Assembly: GCA_964620325.1 (NCBI GenBank)
Contig: CAZUIM010000023.1
Span: forward strand, 1 to 30,223
Direction: 5' to 3'
From: CAZMYM01 sp964620325
GTDB taxonomy: Bacteria > Bipolaricaulota > Bipolaricaulia > UBA7950 > UBA9294
DNA length: 30,223 bases
Numbering within the stretch: position 1 is the stretch's first letter; each line of letters begins with the position of its first letter. Shown in pieces: positions 1-6,159 of the stretch. The notes under the pieces are model-generated. The model ran no database searches, was not told the DNA's origin, and saw only the letters and a list, made by a program, of their open reading frames with translations. Both the position numbers and the translations under genes were made by a program.

Positions 1-66
1 GTCGTCCGGCGGCCGGATGAACACCCTCCCGCCACCAGCGCCCATTGTCATCCGGCGGCCGGATGA
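1..66. repeat. Two copies of a 20-bp palindrome-containing repeat
   Basis: Bases 1-20 and 47-66 are the same 20-mer with one mismatch at the fourth base. Each copy holds the perfect inverted repeat TCCGGC-G-GCCGGA (5-17 and 51-63). The copies lie 46 bp apart, directly ahead of the aminotransferase. They could be paired operator sites, a REP-like element, or the tail of a longer array running off the left edge; the sequence does not decide. Confidence 0.6.
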
Positions 67-89
67 GTATCGTGCCGTCGGGAGGGAAG

Positions 90-1256
90 TTGAACCACGT
101 CCTTCGCTGCCACGAGATGGTCAAGTCGGACCTCGTGCAGGCCCGCGATTGCCTCCTGTTCGACGCGGACGGGCGAACGTTCGTCGACTTCGAAGCCGGT
201 GTCTGGTGCGCAAATCTCGGACACGGGCACTCGCAGGTCCTCGACGTGATCCGAACGCAGTCGGAGCGACTCGCTCACATCGGGTACCGCTACACGAACG
301 AAACCGCAGAGCATGCAGCCGTTTCCGTCCTCTCGATCCTCGGCCGGGCGGAGGGGCGTTGCCTCTTCCTGAGTTCAGGGAGTGAGGCGGTCGAGTTCGC
401 CGTCGGAGTCGCTCGCCGGGTAACGAAACGGCCGCTCCTGCTCACGCTCGCCGGAGCCTACCTCTCGGCCTACGGTTCGGCCGGCGCTCAGTCTCCGGAC
501 GCTTGGCATCGTCTCCCGTGGTCCGAATGCGAGATCTGTCCGATCAGTGAAACGTGTGATCGAGACTGCGCGCACCTCGAGACGATTCCATTCCGGCACG
601 TCGGTGGATTCGTTTTCGATTCCGGCAACATGCACGGCACTGTCCGTTTCCCGCCGACCGGCCTCGTCCGCCGGCTGACCGAGCGCGTTCGCGAGAACGG
701 CGGTCTGGTCGTGGCCAATGAGATTACAACCGGAATGGGGAGGACGGGCACCTGGTTCGGATTCGAGCACTACAAGCTGGAGCCGGATCTCGTCGCACTC
801 GGGAAGGGTCTCGGAAACGGCTACCCAGTCAGCGCCGTCGCCTTGACGCCGGCCGTCGCCGATCGGATCGAGCTGTCGGACTACCGCTACGTCCAATCTC
901 ACCAGAATGATCCGCTCGCCTGCGCCGTCGCCGTCGCGGTCATCGACACGATGAACCGAGAGGGTCTGGTCGACCGAAGCCGACAGGTCGGTGCCTGGTT
1001 TCTCGATCGACTTCGCAGCCTGTCAAGCCGCACCGAGGCGGTCCGGTCAGTTCGCGGCCGCGGCCTGATGATCGTCCTGGAACTCGACTCCGACCTTGTT
1101 TCGGCGTCCTCGGCCTACGAGGAACTCCTTCGCCGCAGGTTCCTCGTCGGATTGCACGACAAGGCGAACCTGTTGCGTTTCTACCCGCCATTGACAATCG
1201 GCGAGCGCGAGATCGAGCGGCTGATCGAGGCGCTCACCGAAATCCTCCCCACATGA
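90..1256 (+). CDS. Class III PLP-dependent aminotransferase
   Basis: Fold-type I, class III (acetylornithine/4-aminobutyrate group) aminotransferase, cytosolic, about 388 residues. Visible signatures: GSEA at residues 97-100 for phosphate binding, EITTGMGRTG at 211-220, and LGKGLGNG with the PLP lysine at about 239. A loop at 147-160 carries four cysteines spaced C-x2-C-x5-C-x3-C, as in some class III relatives. The residue normally Asp in the (A)DEV motif, which pairs with the PLP ring nitrogen, is Asn here (about 210). I chose the TTG start at 90 because GGAGGG lies at 81-86; the frame is also open to ATG 63 and TTG 45, but those fall in or before the palindromic repeat. Amino donor and acceptor cannot be told. 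It may supply or remove amino groups for the methylated-amine genes further right, but the tRNA cluster separates them. Confidence 0.88.
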   Translation: MNHVLRCHEMVKSDLVQARDCLLFDADGRTFVDFEAGVWCANLGHGHSQVLDVIRTQSERLAHIGYRYTNETAEHAAVSVLSILGRAEGRCLFLSSGSEAVEFAVGVARRVTKRPLLLTLAGAYLSAYGSAGAQSPDAWHRLPWSECEICPISETCDRDCAHLETIPFRHVGGFVFDSGNMHGTVRFPPTGLVRRLTERVRENGGLVVANEITTGMGRTGTWFGFEHYKLEPDLVALGKGLGNGYPVSAVALTPAVADRIELSDYRYVQSHQNDPLACAVAVAVIDTMNREGLVDRSRQVGAWFLDRLRSLSSRTEAVRSVRGRGLMIVLELDSDLVSASSAYEELLRRRFLVGLHDKANLLRFYPPLTIGEREIERLIEALTEILPT

Positions 1257-1370
1257 GGAGAGGCCCGCTCCGTAGGGCGGCCTGCGGAAGTGGAAAGGAC
1301 ACTCCGGCGATCCTTCGGCATCAGGGCGTGAGGAGGGATGCGCAGCGAGCGAAGGAGGGACCCCCCAAAC

Positions 1371-1399
1371 AAAAAAGCCAGGCGAAATGTGCGGCGCCT
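1371..1399 (-). terminator. Rho-independent terminator of the small RHH gene
   Basis: On the minus strand AGGCG (1395-1399) and CGCCT (1380-1384) form a stem, followed by GGC and six T residues (1371-1376 on the complement). It lies about 40 bp past the stop of the RHH gene, as expected of its terminator. The rest of 1257-1440 shows no gene. Confidence 0.6.
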
Positions 1400-1440
1400 C
1401 GGCCCGCCGCGTTCCGCCCGTGACGACTCTCCGTTCCGCC

Positions 1441-1614
1441 TCAGTTCCGGTTGTCTTCTCGGTCGAGGTACTGGAGGATCGCTTCGACCACCAGGTAGTT
1501 GATCGAACGATCCCGCCTCTTCCCAAGCTGAAGCAACCGCTCAACAGGCTTCTCGTCGAGCCGCTTCTGCGGGATGTAGATCGACAGCTTGTCGAGGATC
1601 TCTTTCCGAGCCAT
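1441..1614 (-). CDS. 57-residue ribbon-helix-helix (CopG/Arc-like) protein
   Basis: A longer open frame exists upstream, but the real start is the ATG at 1612-1614, preceded on the minus strand by the strong site GGGAGGTG about 6 bases away. The product (MARKEILDKLSIYIPQKR...) has the layout of a ribbon-helix-helix DNA-binding protein: a short strand with alternating hydrophobics (KLSIYIP, residues 9-15), a helix (VERLLQLGKRR, 24-34), a turn at DRSIN, and a second helix (YLVVEAILQYLDRE, 40-53). Members of this fold dimerise and bind short repeats with the strand. Its own promoter contains an 18-bp-spaced direct repeat, so autoregulation is likely. It is divergent from the cysteine-rich protein gene and may control it. 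No toxin gene is adjacent, so I do not call it an antitoxin. Confidence 0.72.
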   Translation of the reverse strand: MARKEILDKLSIYIPQKRLDEKPVERLLQLGKRRDRSINYLVVEAILQYLDREDNRN

Positions 1615-1636
1615 CCCTTTCACCTCCCTCGATCGC

Positions 1637-1667
1637 AGGGTATGCAAACGGAATGGCCGGTGCAAAC
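1637..1667 (-). promoter_or_regulatory. Promoter of the RHH gene with overlapping direct repeat
   Basis: On the minus strand TTGCAC (complement of 1660-1665), 17 bp spacer, TACCCT (complement of 1637-1642). On the plus strand TGCAAAC occurs at 1643-1649 and 1661-1667, exactly 18 bp apart, covering the -35 box and spacer. This is the usual position of an autorepressor site. Promoter boxes are moderate matches; the repeat is exact. Confidence 0.5.
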
Positions 1668-1825
1668 AGCATTCACGCCGGCACGATCCAAACAGGATCA
1701 TCTGCGGCGTCAGCGGAGGCCGGTTCGACCGCCGCGACCGCTCGGAAGAGAGACGCAAGGAGCGATCGCGAAACCTACCCGGCATTTCGGTGTATAGTGT
1801 GTACCTGAGAATGGAGGTGGGCGAC

Positions 1826-2404
1826 GTGAGGCGTAGGTGGATCCTTGTTGTTGGTACGTTGGTGATGGCATTGGTCGTGTCCGGCGTCGTGGCGACCGCC
1901 GCGACGTCTCTGTTCGGCACTCGTTTCCGAGTCGGAGAGACGATTCAGTTCGAGGTCGAGGATTCGACGTCGTCGTGGTGGTGGGGCTGTTGTTGCTGCT
2001 GTCCTTGTGAGGAGACAACGATTCTCAGCTGGAGAATCGAGGATCCCTGTGGTGTCTCCGTGTACAGCGTCGTGCACGACGCGCCGGTGCCGGCCTCGGC
2101 CTGGCTCGGCACGTGGTCGCAGACGGAGATCGACGGATCGGCCGTCTCCGGCGGTCAGTACATCTTGTACGTCAACACTTCGGCGGGGACGCTGTCGCGC
2201 TGTTTCACGATCTACGATCCGTGTTCCCGTTGCTGGTCGTATTCGTGTTCGCCGTGCACGACGTGTGCCTGTAATCAGGTCACGTCGATCACGGACTGCG
2301 GATGCAAGACGTCCCTCGTCTTTGTCGACACGTGTACGACGGGCTGTTACCCGTTCTTCGGGCTGTTCGGATGCTGCTCTTCCTATAGCAGCTGCTGTCC
2401 GTAA
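1826..2404 (+). CDS. Exported cysteine-rich protein, function unknown
   Basis: About 192 residues from the GTG at 1826, which has GGAGGTGGG at 1813-1821 ahead of it; the ATG at 1811 overlaps that site. Residues 1-26 are a signal peptide (RRRW, hydrophobic core, AxA-like end). The mature part has about 22 cysteines: a WWWG run followed by CCCCCPC at about 53-62, and a second dense block near the C-terminus (DPCSRCWSYSC..., DCGC, TTGC, GCC, SCCP). Between them lies a stretch that reads like one Ig/FlgD-like beta-sandwich (GETIQFEVED near the start, then W-x-Q-T-E-I-D-G and SGGQYILYV). I do not recognise a family. Disulfide-rich surface protein or metal binding are both possible. TATAGT at 1793-1798 may be the -10 box. 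Confidence 0.72.
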   Translation: MRRRWILVVGTLVMALVVSGVVATAATSLFGTRFRVGETIQFEVEDSTSSWWWGCCCCCPCEETTILSWRIEDPCGVSVYSVVHDAPVPASAWLGTWSQTEIDGSAVSGGQYILYVNTSAGTLSRCFTIYDPCSRCWSYSCSPCTTCACNQVTSITDCGCKTSLVFVDTCTTGCYPFFGLFGCCSSYSSCCP

Positions 2405-2548
2405 GCGCGCCGGCGAGACACGAGGGCAACGCGCGACGAAGAACGGGCGGCGATCGCGAACAACGAACGGCGATCCCCGGCAGCGGAGCGCTGAGCGGTC
2501 GGTCTCTTGAACCGCCTCCGGTCTCCCTGTACCGTCTCCTCGGGAGAT
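2405..2548. other. Gap ahead of the tRNA cluster
   Basis: No gene seen. A promoter TTGAAC (2507-2512), 17 bp, TACCGT (2530-2535) would start transcription just before the first tRNA at 2549. Confidence 0.4.
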
Positions 2549-2630
2549 GCGAGGGTGGCGGAATTGGCAGACGCGCTAGCCTTAGGAGCTAGTGCCTTCG
2601 GGCGTGCGGGTTCGAGTCCCGCCCTTCGCA
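2549..2630 (+). tRNA. tRNA-Leu (TAG)
   Basis: Class II tRNA of 82 nt without encoded CCA. The acceptor GCGAGGG (2549-2555) pairs with CCTTCGC (2623-2629) through one G-U; discriminator A at 2630. The anticodon stem CTAGC/GCTAG encloses CTTAGGA with anticodon TAG at 2583-2585. A long variable arm (GTGCCTTCGGGCGT) and the T-loop TTCGAGT are present. Confidence 0.95.
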
Positions 2631-2671
2631 CACAACAGGACATCGCGTTGGGCGGTCGTAAGTCCCGAAGT

Positions 2672-2700
2672 TTGAAGCGGTTTCGACACACAGCTATAAT
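2672..2700 (+). promoter_or_regulatory. Strong promoter for the tRNA-Gly and following tRNAs
   Basis: TTGAAG (2672-2677), 17 bp spacer, perfect TATAAT (2695-2700). The tRNA-Gly begins 12 bases after the -10 box, so the leader is only a few bases. This is the best housekeeping-type promoter in the window. Confidence 0.75.
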
Positions 2701-2711
2701 GGGCCGCTTGC

Positions 2712-2786
2712 GCGGGAATAGCTCAGCGGTAGAGCACTGCCTTGCCAAGGCAGGGGTCGCGGGTTCAAATCCCGTTTCCCGCTCCA
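2712..2786 (+). tRNA. tRNA-Gly (GCC)
   Basis: The acceptor GCGGGAA (2712-2718) pairs perfectly with TTCCCGC (2776-2782); discriminator T at 2783 and encoded CCA at 2784-2786. The anticodon stem CTGCC/GGCAG holds TTGCCAA with GCC at 2744-2746. T-loop TTCAAAT. Confidence 0.96.
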
Positions 2787-2815
2787 GGCAAGGACCGAGG
2801 AAACGAAAGGCGTAT

Positions 2816-2899
2816 GCCGGGATGGCGGAACAGGCAGACGCAAGGGACTTAAAATCCTTTGGGGGTTTCCTCGTGCGGGTTCGAATCCCGCTCCCGGCA
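2816..2899 (+). tRNA. tRNA-Leu (TAA)
   Basis: Class II tRNA of 84 nt. The acceptor GCCGGGA (2816-2822) pairs with TCCCGGC (2892-2898); discriminator A at 2899, no CCA encoded. The anticodon loop CTTAAAA has TAA at 2850-2852. The long variable arm lies between the anticodon arm and the T-arm. Confidence 0.95.
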
Positions 2900-2924
2900 G
2901 TAGACGAGAAACGCGAAAAGATAC

Positions 2925-3001
2925 CGCGGGGTGGAGCAATCAGGAAGCTCGTCGGGCTCATAACCCGGAGGTTGCCGGTTCGAATCCGGCCCCCGCAACC
3001 A
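2925..3001 (+). tRNA. Initiator tRNA-fMet (CAT)
   Basis: 77 nt with encoded CCA (2999-3001). It shows the initiator hallmarks: an unpaired first base (C at 2925 opposite A at 2997), and a run of G-C pairs next to the anticodon loop (TCGGG-CTCATAA-CCCGG). Anticodon CAT at 2959-2961. Confidence 0.96.
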
Positions 3002-3013
3002 GCGAGGAGCGAG

Positions 3014-3087
3014 GGCGGCGTAGCTCAACTGGTCAGAGCGCTCGGCTCATATCCGAGAGGTTCGGGGTTCGAGTCCCTGCGCCGCTA
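3014..3087 (+). tRNA. tRNA with CAT anticodon, probably elongator Met
   Basis: 74 nt, CCA not encoded. The D-arm GCTC...GAGC, anticodon stem CTCGG/CCGAG around CTCATAT (CAT) and T-arm CGGGG-TTCGAGT-CCCTG are intact. The acceptor GGCGGCG pairs with CGCCGCT, giving an unusual G1-U72 end pair. The body resembles elongator Met tRNAs; a lysidine-modified Ile2 tRNA, which shares this anticodon, is not excluded. Confidence 0.88.
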
Positions 3088-3105
3088 GAGGCGTTTTTGC
3101 TTTCT

Positions 3106-3179
3106 GGGGGCGTAGCTCTAACCGGGAGAGCGCTGCGTTCGCAACGCAGAGGTTGGCGGTTCGAATCCGCTCGCCTCCA
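3106..3179 (+). tRNA. tRNA-Ala (CGC)
   Basis: The acceptor GGGGGCG (3106-3112) pairs with CGCCTCC (3172-3178), placing a G-U at pair 3-70, the alanine identity element. The anticodon stem CTGCG/CGCAG encloses TTCGCAA with anticodon CGC. Discriminator A at 3179, no CCA encoded. A T-run (3093-3097) lies between this and the preceding tRNA. Confidence 0.94.
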
Positions 3180-3248
3180 CAGGAAGTTCTCAAACGGATT
3201 GTCGACACGTCTGATTCACGAATCATCGACTGCGGCTGACTCATACTT

Positions 3249-3378
3249 GCCCCGCGGTGGGATCCGATCGAACAACCTGCCGTTGGACGGTACTCCGTCG
3301 GGCACTCTGCGAACCGTGGCGCATCGGGTTCGCCGATTGCACCACTCGGCTCCTCGGCGAAAACGCACGCCGCGGGCC
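3249..3378. other. Nested inverted repeats, possible structured RNA
   Basis: No credible protein frame. An outer stem GCCCCGCGG (3249-3257) with CCGCGGGCC (3370-3378), 8 of 9 pairs, encloses three hairpins. These are GACGG-tact-CCGTC (3286-3299) inside TGCC...GGCA (3278-3304); GCGAACC...GGTTCGC (3309-3333, 11-nt loop); and GCCGA...TCGGC (3332-3350), sharing two bases with the previous one. It sits between the tRNA cluster and the transporter operon. On the minus strand part of it looks loosely like a decayed tRNA. It could be a small RNA, a leader of the transporter mRNA, or a pseudo-tRNA. Confidence 0.35.
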
Positions 3379-3439
3379 TTCTGAAACGGCGAAGGTTCCG
3401 TAGGGGCCTTGACCGATCTGGAAAAGCAGCAGCAGCCGT

Positions 3440-3469
3440 TTGACGGCAAGGTTGACAACATGCTAGGAT
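3440..3469 (+). promoter_or_regulatory. Candidate promoter of the transporter operon
   Basis: TTGACG (3440-3445), 18 bp spacer, TAGGAT (3464-3469). The -10 box ends nine bases before the ATG at 3479, which would leave almost no leader. A perfect TTGACA at 3452-3457 has no good partner. Confidence 0.35.
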
Positions 3470-3478
3470 GAAGGAGAT

Positions 3479-4156
3479 ATGTGGATTCAGGCCTGGAACT
3501 ATACTCTGAAGTACCCGGACAAGATCGGAGATTGGGTTCTGCAGCACCTGTACATCGTCCTCGTCGCGAACGTGACCGCGGCCGTGTTGGGGGTGCTGAT
3601 CGGAATCTACATCTCCGGCAAGGGACGCGAACGGATCGCCGAGACCGTCATCTACTTCGCCAGCATCATGATGACGGTGCCGTCGCTGGCTCTGTTCGGG
3701 ATTCTGATGGGAATCCTGTACGCCATGTCGCTCCCGTCGATCGGGTTCCTCCCTGTCGTCATCGCACTCACGCTCTACGGGCTTCTGCCGATCATCCGGA
3801 ACACCTACACGGCGATTCGAGAGGTCGATCCGGCGATGATCGAGGCAGGTCGAGGGATGGGAATGAGCGAACTGCAGATCCTTCTCCAAGTCAAGCTGCC
3901 TCTCGCCATTCCCGTCATCATGGCGGGCCTGCGTCAGGCGATGGTGATGAACATCGGAATCGCGGCGATCGGCTCGTACATCGGAGCCGGGGGACTCGGA
4001 CAACCCATCTTCAGGGGGCTCGCAAACGCTCGCAAGGATCTGATTCTGGTCGGGGCGGTCTTCGTCTCCCTGCTCGCGATCGTCGTCGACTTCCTCATGG
4101 GCGGAGTCGAATGGGTCACGACGCCGAGAGGCGTACGGATTAGGAGGAAGCGTTGA
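3479..4156 (+). CDS. Quaternary-amine ABC transporter permease (OpuCB/ProW type)
   Basis: 225-residue inner-membrane permease of the osmoprotectant (OpuC/OsmF/ProW) group, with about five to six hydrophobic segments (for example 28-43, 57-83, 87-103). The cytoplasmic EAA loop that docks on the ATPase is clear at about 121-157 (DPAMIEAGRGMGMSELQ, then QVKLPLAIPVIMAGLR). The start ATG at 3479 follows AAGGAG (3471-3476) by only two bases, a short spacing, but no other in-frame start lies upstream after the TAG at 3464. The stop overlaps the start of the ATPase gene by four bases, so the two are translationally coupled. Family members carry glycine betaine, choline, carnitine or related compounds; which one is not visible here. 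Confidence 0.92.
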   Translation: MWIQAWNYTLKYPDKIGDWVLQHLYIVLVANVTAAVLGVLIGIYISGKGRERIAETVIYFASIMMTVPSLALFGILMGILYAMSLPSIGFLPVVIALTLYGLLPIIRNTYTAIREVDPAMIEAGRGMGMSELQILLQVKLPLAIPVIMAGLRQAMVMNIGIAAIGSYIGAGGLGQPIFRGLANARKDLILVGAVFVSLLAIVVDFLMGGVEWVTTPRGVRIRRKR

Positions 4157-5283
4157 TCAAGCTGGAGAACGTCAGCAAGACCTACGCCGATGGAACCGAG
4201 GCGGTGAAGGATCTCACGATGGAGATCTCCGAGGGCGAGTTCTGCGTCTTCCTCGGCCCTTCAGGCTGCGGGAAGACGACGAGCATGAAGATGATCAACC
4301 GCCTCATCCCGATGACGTCGGGGAAGATCTCGATCGACGGCGTCGACACGATGGAACTGAACGTGAACGAGCTCCGTCGGGGAATCGGGTACGCAATCCA
4401 GAACATCGGCCTCTTCCCGCATCGGACGGTCGAGGAGAACATCTGCACGGTCCCTCACCTGTTGAACTGGCCGAAGGAGAAACAACATGCACGGGCCGAG
4501 GAGCTCATGGAGCTTGTCGGAATGGATCCAGGGACGTTCCTCTCGCGGTACCCGAGCGAGCTTTCCGGAGGGCAACAGCAGCGCGTCGGCGTCGCGCGAT
4601 GCCTTGGCGCCGATCCACCGCTCCTTCTGATGGACGAGCCGTTCGGGGCGATCGATCCGATCACTCGCAGTCGGCTGCAAGACGAGTTCCTGAAGATCCA
4701 AGGCAAGATCAAGAAGACGATTGCCTTCGTCACGCACGACATCAACGAAGCGATCAAGATGGGCGACACGATCGCATTGATGCGCGAGGGCGTCCTCGTC
4801 CAGTACGCAGGGCCGGCGGAGCTCCTCGCGGCGCCGAAAGACGGATTCGTTCGGGACTTCATCGGGGCCGACCGCGTCCTGAAAGGTCTCCGACTGCTCC
4901 GCGCAAAGGACGTCATGAAGATGCCGCCGTTCCTCGTCAACGTCGGCGAGGACCCGAGCGAAGTGAAGCGGCGGATGGAGAAGGCGGGACTCCGCTGGTC
5001 GATGCTCGTCGAAGACGGGGACCGGTTCCTCGGTTGGGTCACCTGCGACGACATCGAGCCGTCGAAGCGGATTCGCGAGATCATCACGCCGCCGTCCGTC
5101 ATGGGAACGCCCGACATCCCGCTCAATGAGGCGCTGTCTCTGATGCTGTCGAGCGCGATCGGGACGCTGGCGATTCTCGATGACGAAGAGCGACTCGTCG
5201 GGGTCCTGTCGTTCGACATCATCCGCGACGTCCTCGGAGAAGATCTCGACGAGGAACAGCCCTGCGGGGAGGATACGTCGTGA
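4153..5283 (+). CDS. Quaternary-amine ABC transporter ATPase with CBS domains (OpuCA/ProV type)
   Basis: 376-residue ATPase energising the neighbouring permeases. ABC domain at 1-235: Walker A GPSGCGKTT (35-43), Q-loop in AIQNIGLFPHR, signature LSGGQQQRVGVARC (137-150), Walker B LLLMDEPFGAIDP (157-169), switch His in THD (194-196). Residues about 250-365 form a tandem CBS pair (from LRAKDVMKMPP to SFDIIRDVLG), which in OpuA-type ATPases senses ionic strength or nucleotides. The TTG start at 4153 is placed by GGAGGAAG (4143-4150) and overlaps the permease stop. Its own stop overlaps the GTG of the next permease by four bases. Confidence 0.95.
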   Translation: MIKLENVSKTYADGTEAVKDLTMEISEGEFCVFLGPSGCGKTTSMKMINRLIPMTSGKISIDGVDTMELNVNELRRGIGYAIQNIGLFPHRTVEENICTVPHLLNWPKEKQHARAEELMELVGMDPGTFLSRYPSELSGGQQQRVGVARCLGADPPLLLMDEPFGAIDPITRSRLQDEFLKIQGKIKKTIAFVTHDINEAIKMGDTIALMREGVLVQYAGPAELLAAPKDGFVRDFIGADRVLKGLRLLRAKDVMKMPPFLVNVGEDPSEVKRRMEKAGLRWSMLVEDGDRFLGWVTCDDIEPSKRIREIITPPSVMGTPDIPLNEALSLMLSSAIGTLAILDDEERLVGVLSFDIIRDVLGEDLDEEQPCGEDTS

Positions 5284-6020
5284 GGCGCTACGTCATTCTG
5301 GGAACCCTACTCGCCGTGTTGTGCGGAGTGACAATCTGGATGACCAGTCTGGGGTCCGTCGGGATCTTCAAGTTGGCGGGCGCCGGAAAGGTGTTGGGCG
5401 AGGTCCTCACGCACGTTGAGATCGTTGGACTTGCGGAGCTTCTTGCGATCGTAATCGGCGTTCCGATCGGTTTTTTGGCGACTCGACGCGCTCTTCGTTT
5501 CGTGTCGCCGGTGCTCGTTGGGATCGCGAACATCGGGCAGACGGTCCCGACCCTGGCGTTCATCGCGTTGGCCGCCCTCGCCCTCGGAATGGGGTTCAGA
5601 GCGGCCGTCGTCGCGCTGATGGTGTATTCGGTCCTTCCGATTATCCGGAACACGTACGCCGGCATTCGCTCCGTCGACCCCGCCGTCAAGGAGGCCGCGC
5701 AGGGGATGGGAATGTCGAAGTGGCAGATCACCCTGCGCATCGAACTCCCGCTCGCTCGACCGGTGATCATGGCCGGAATCCGCACGTCGACGGTCGTGAA
5801 CGTCGGCACGGCGGCCGTCGCAGGGATGATCGGTGCCGGTGGATTGGGGGCGATCATCATGACAGGAATCGCGGTGCGGGTTACTCCGATGGTCATCCAG
5901 GGTGCCGCCCCGACGGCGGCGCTCGCCGTCGCACTCGATGCCATTCTTGCACAGATGGAGGATTGGACCACGCCTCGAGGACTCAAGGTTCTCAAGCAGG
6001 CGCAGTGGCAAATGCAGTAA
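5280..6020 (+). CDS. Second quaternary-amine ABC permease (OpuCD/ProW type)
   Basis: 246-residue permease paralogous to the product of 3479-4156, with an extra N-terminal hydrophobic segment (residues 5-25). The EAA loop is at about 137-173 (DPAVKEAAQGMGMSKWQ, RIELPLARPVIMAGIR). Two different permeases flanking one ATPase fit a heterodimeric channel of the OpuC type; here the order is permease, ATPase, permease, binding protein rather than the Bacillus order. GTG start with GGGGAGG upstream, inside the 3' end of the ATPase gene. Confidence 0.92.
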   Translation: MRRYVILGTLLAVLCGVTIWMTSLGSVGIFKLAGAGKVLGEVLTHVEIVGLAELLAIVIGVPIGFLATRRALRFVSPVLVGIANIGQTVPTLAFIALAALALGMGFRAAVVALMVYSVLPIIRNTYAGIRSVDPAVKEAAQGMGMSKWQITLRIELPLARPVIMAGIRTSTVVNVGTAAVAGMIGAGGLGAIIMTGIAVRVTPMVIQGAAPTAALAVALDAILAQMEDWTTPRGLKVLKQAQWQMQ

Positions 6021-6159
6021 GGAATCGGTATTGGGTGGGAGTACAGGACACGTGCTCTCGCGGGTCAATTCGTAAAGAGAAACCCGGAGGTGGTAGTTGA
6101 GAGCGCAGATCGTTACCCGTAATCGCCGAGTGCAATCCAAGGAACAAGGAGGCAACATC

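Noticed and set aside
1441..1920. A 159-residue minus-strand protein including the RHH domain
   Set aside because: The upstream part is low-complexity and the ribosome site GGGAGGTG sits right before the internal ATG at 1614.
2507..3088. A 193-residue open frame across the tRNA cluster, and overlapping minus-strand frames
   Set aside because: The DNA is fully explained by tRNA genes with complete cloverleafs.
3249..3378. A minus-strand tRNA or selenocysteine tRNA
   Set aside because: A T-loop-like TTCGATC and D-arm-like pieces exist, but no anticodon arm with a 7-base loop and no matching T-stem; no TCA anticodon.
6021..6159. Riboswitch (cobalamin or glycine) ahead of the binding-protein or methyltransferase genes
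   Set aside because: No conserved B12-box or glycine-aptamer core seen here or in the leaders at 12413-12519 and 13993-14076.
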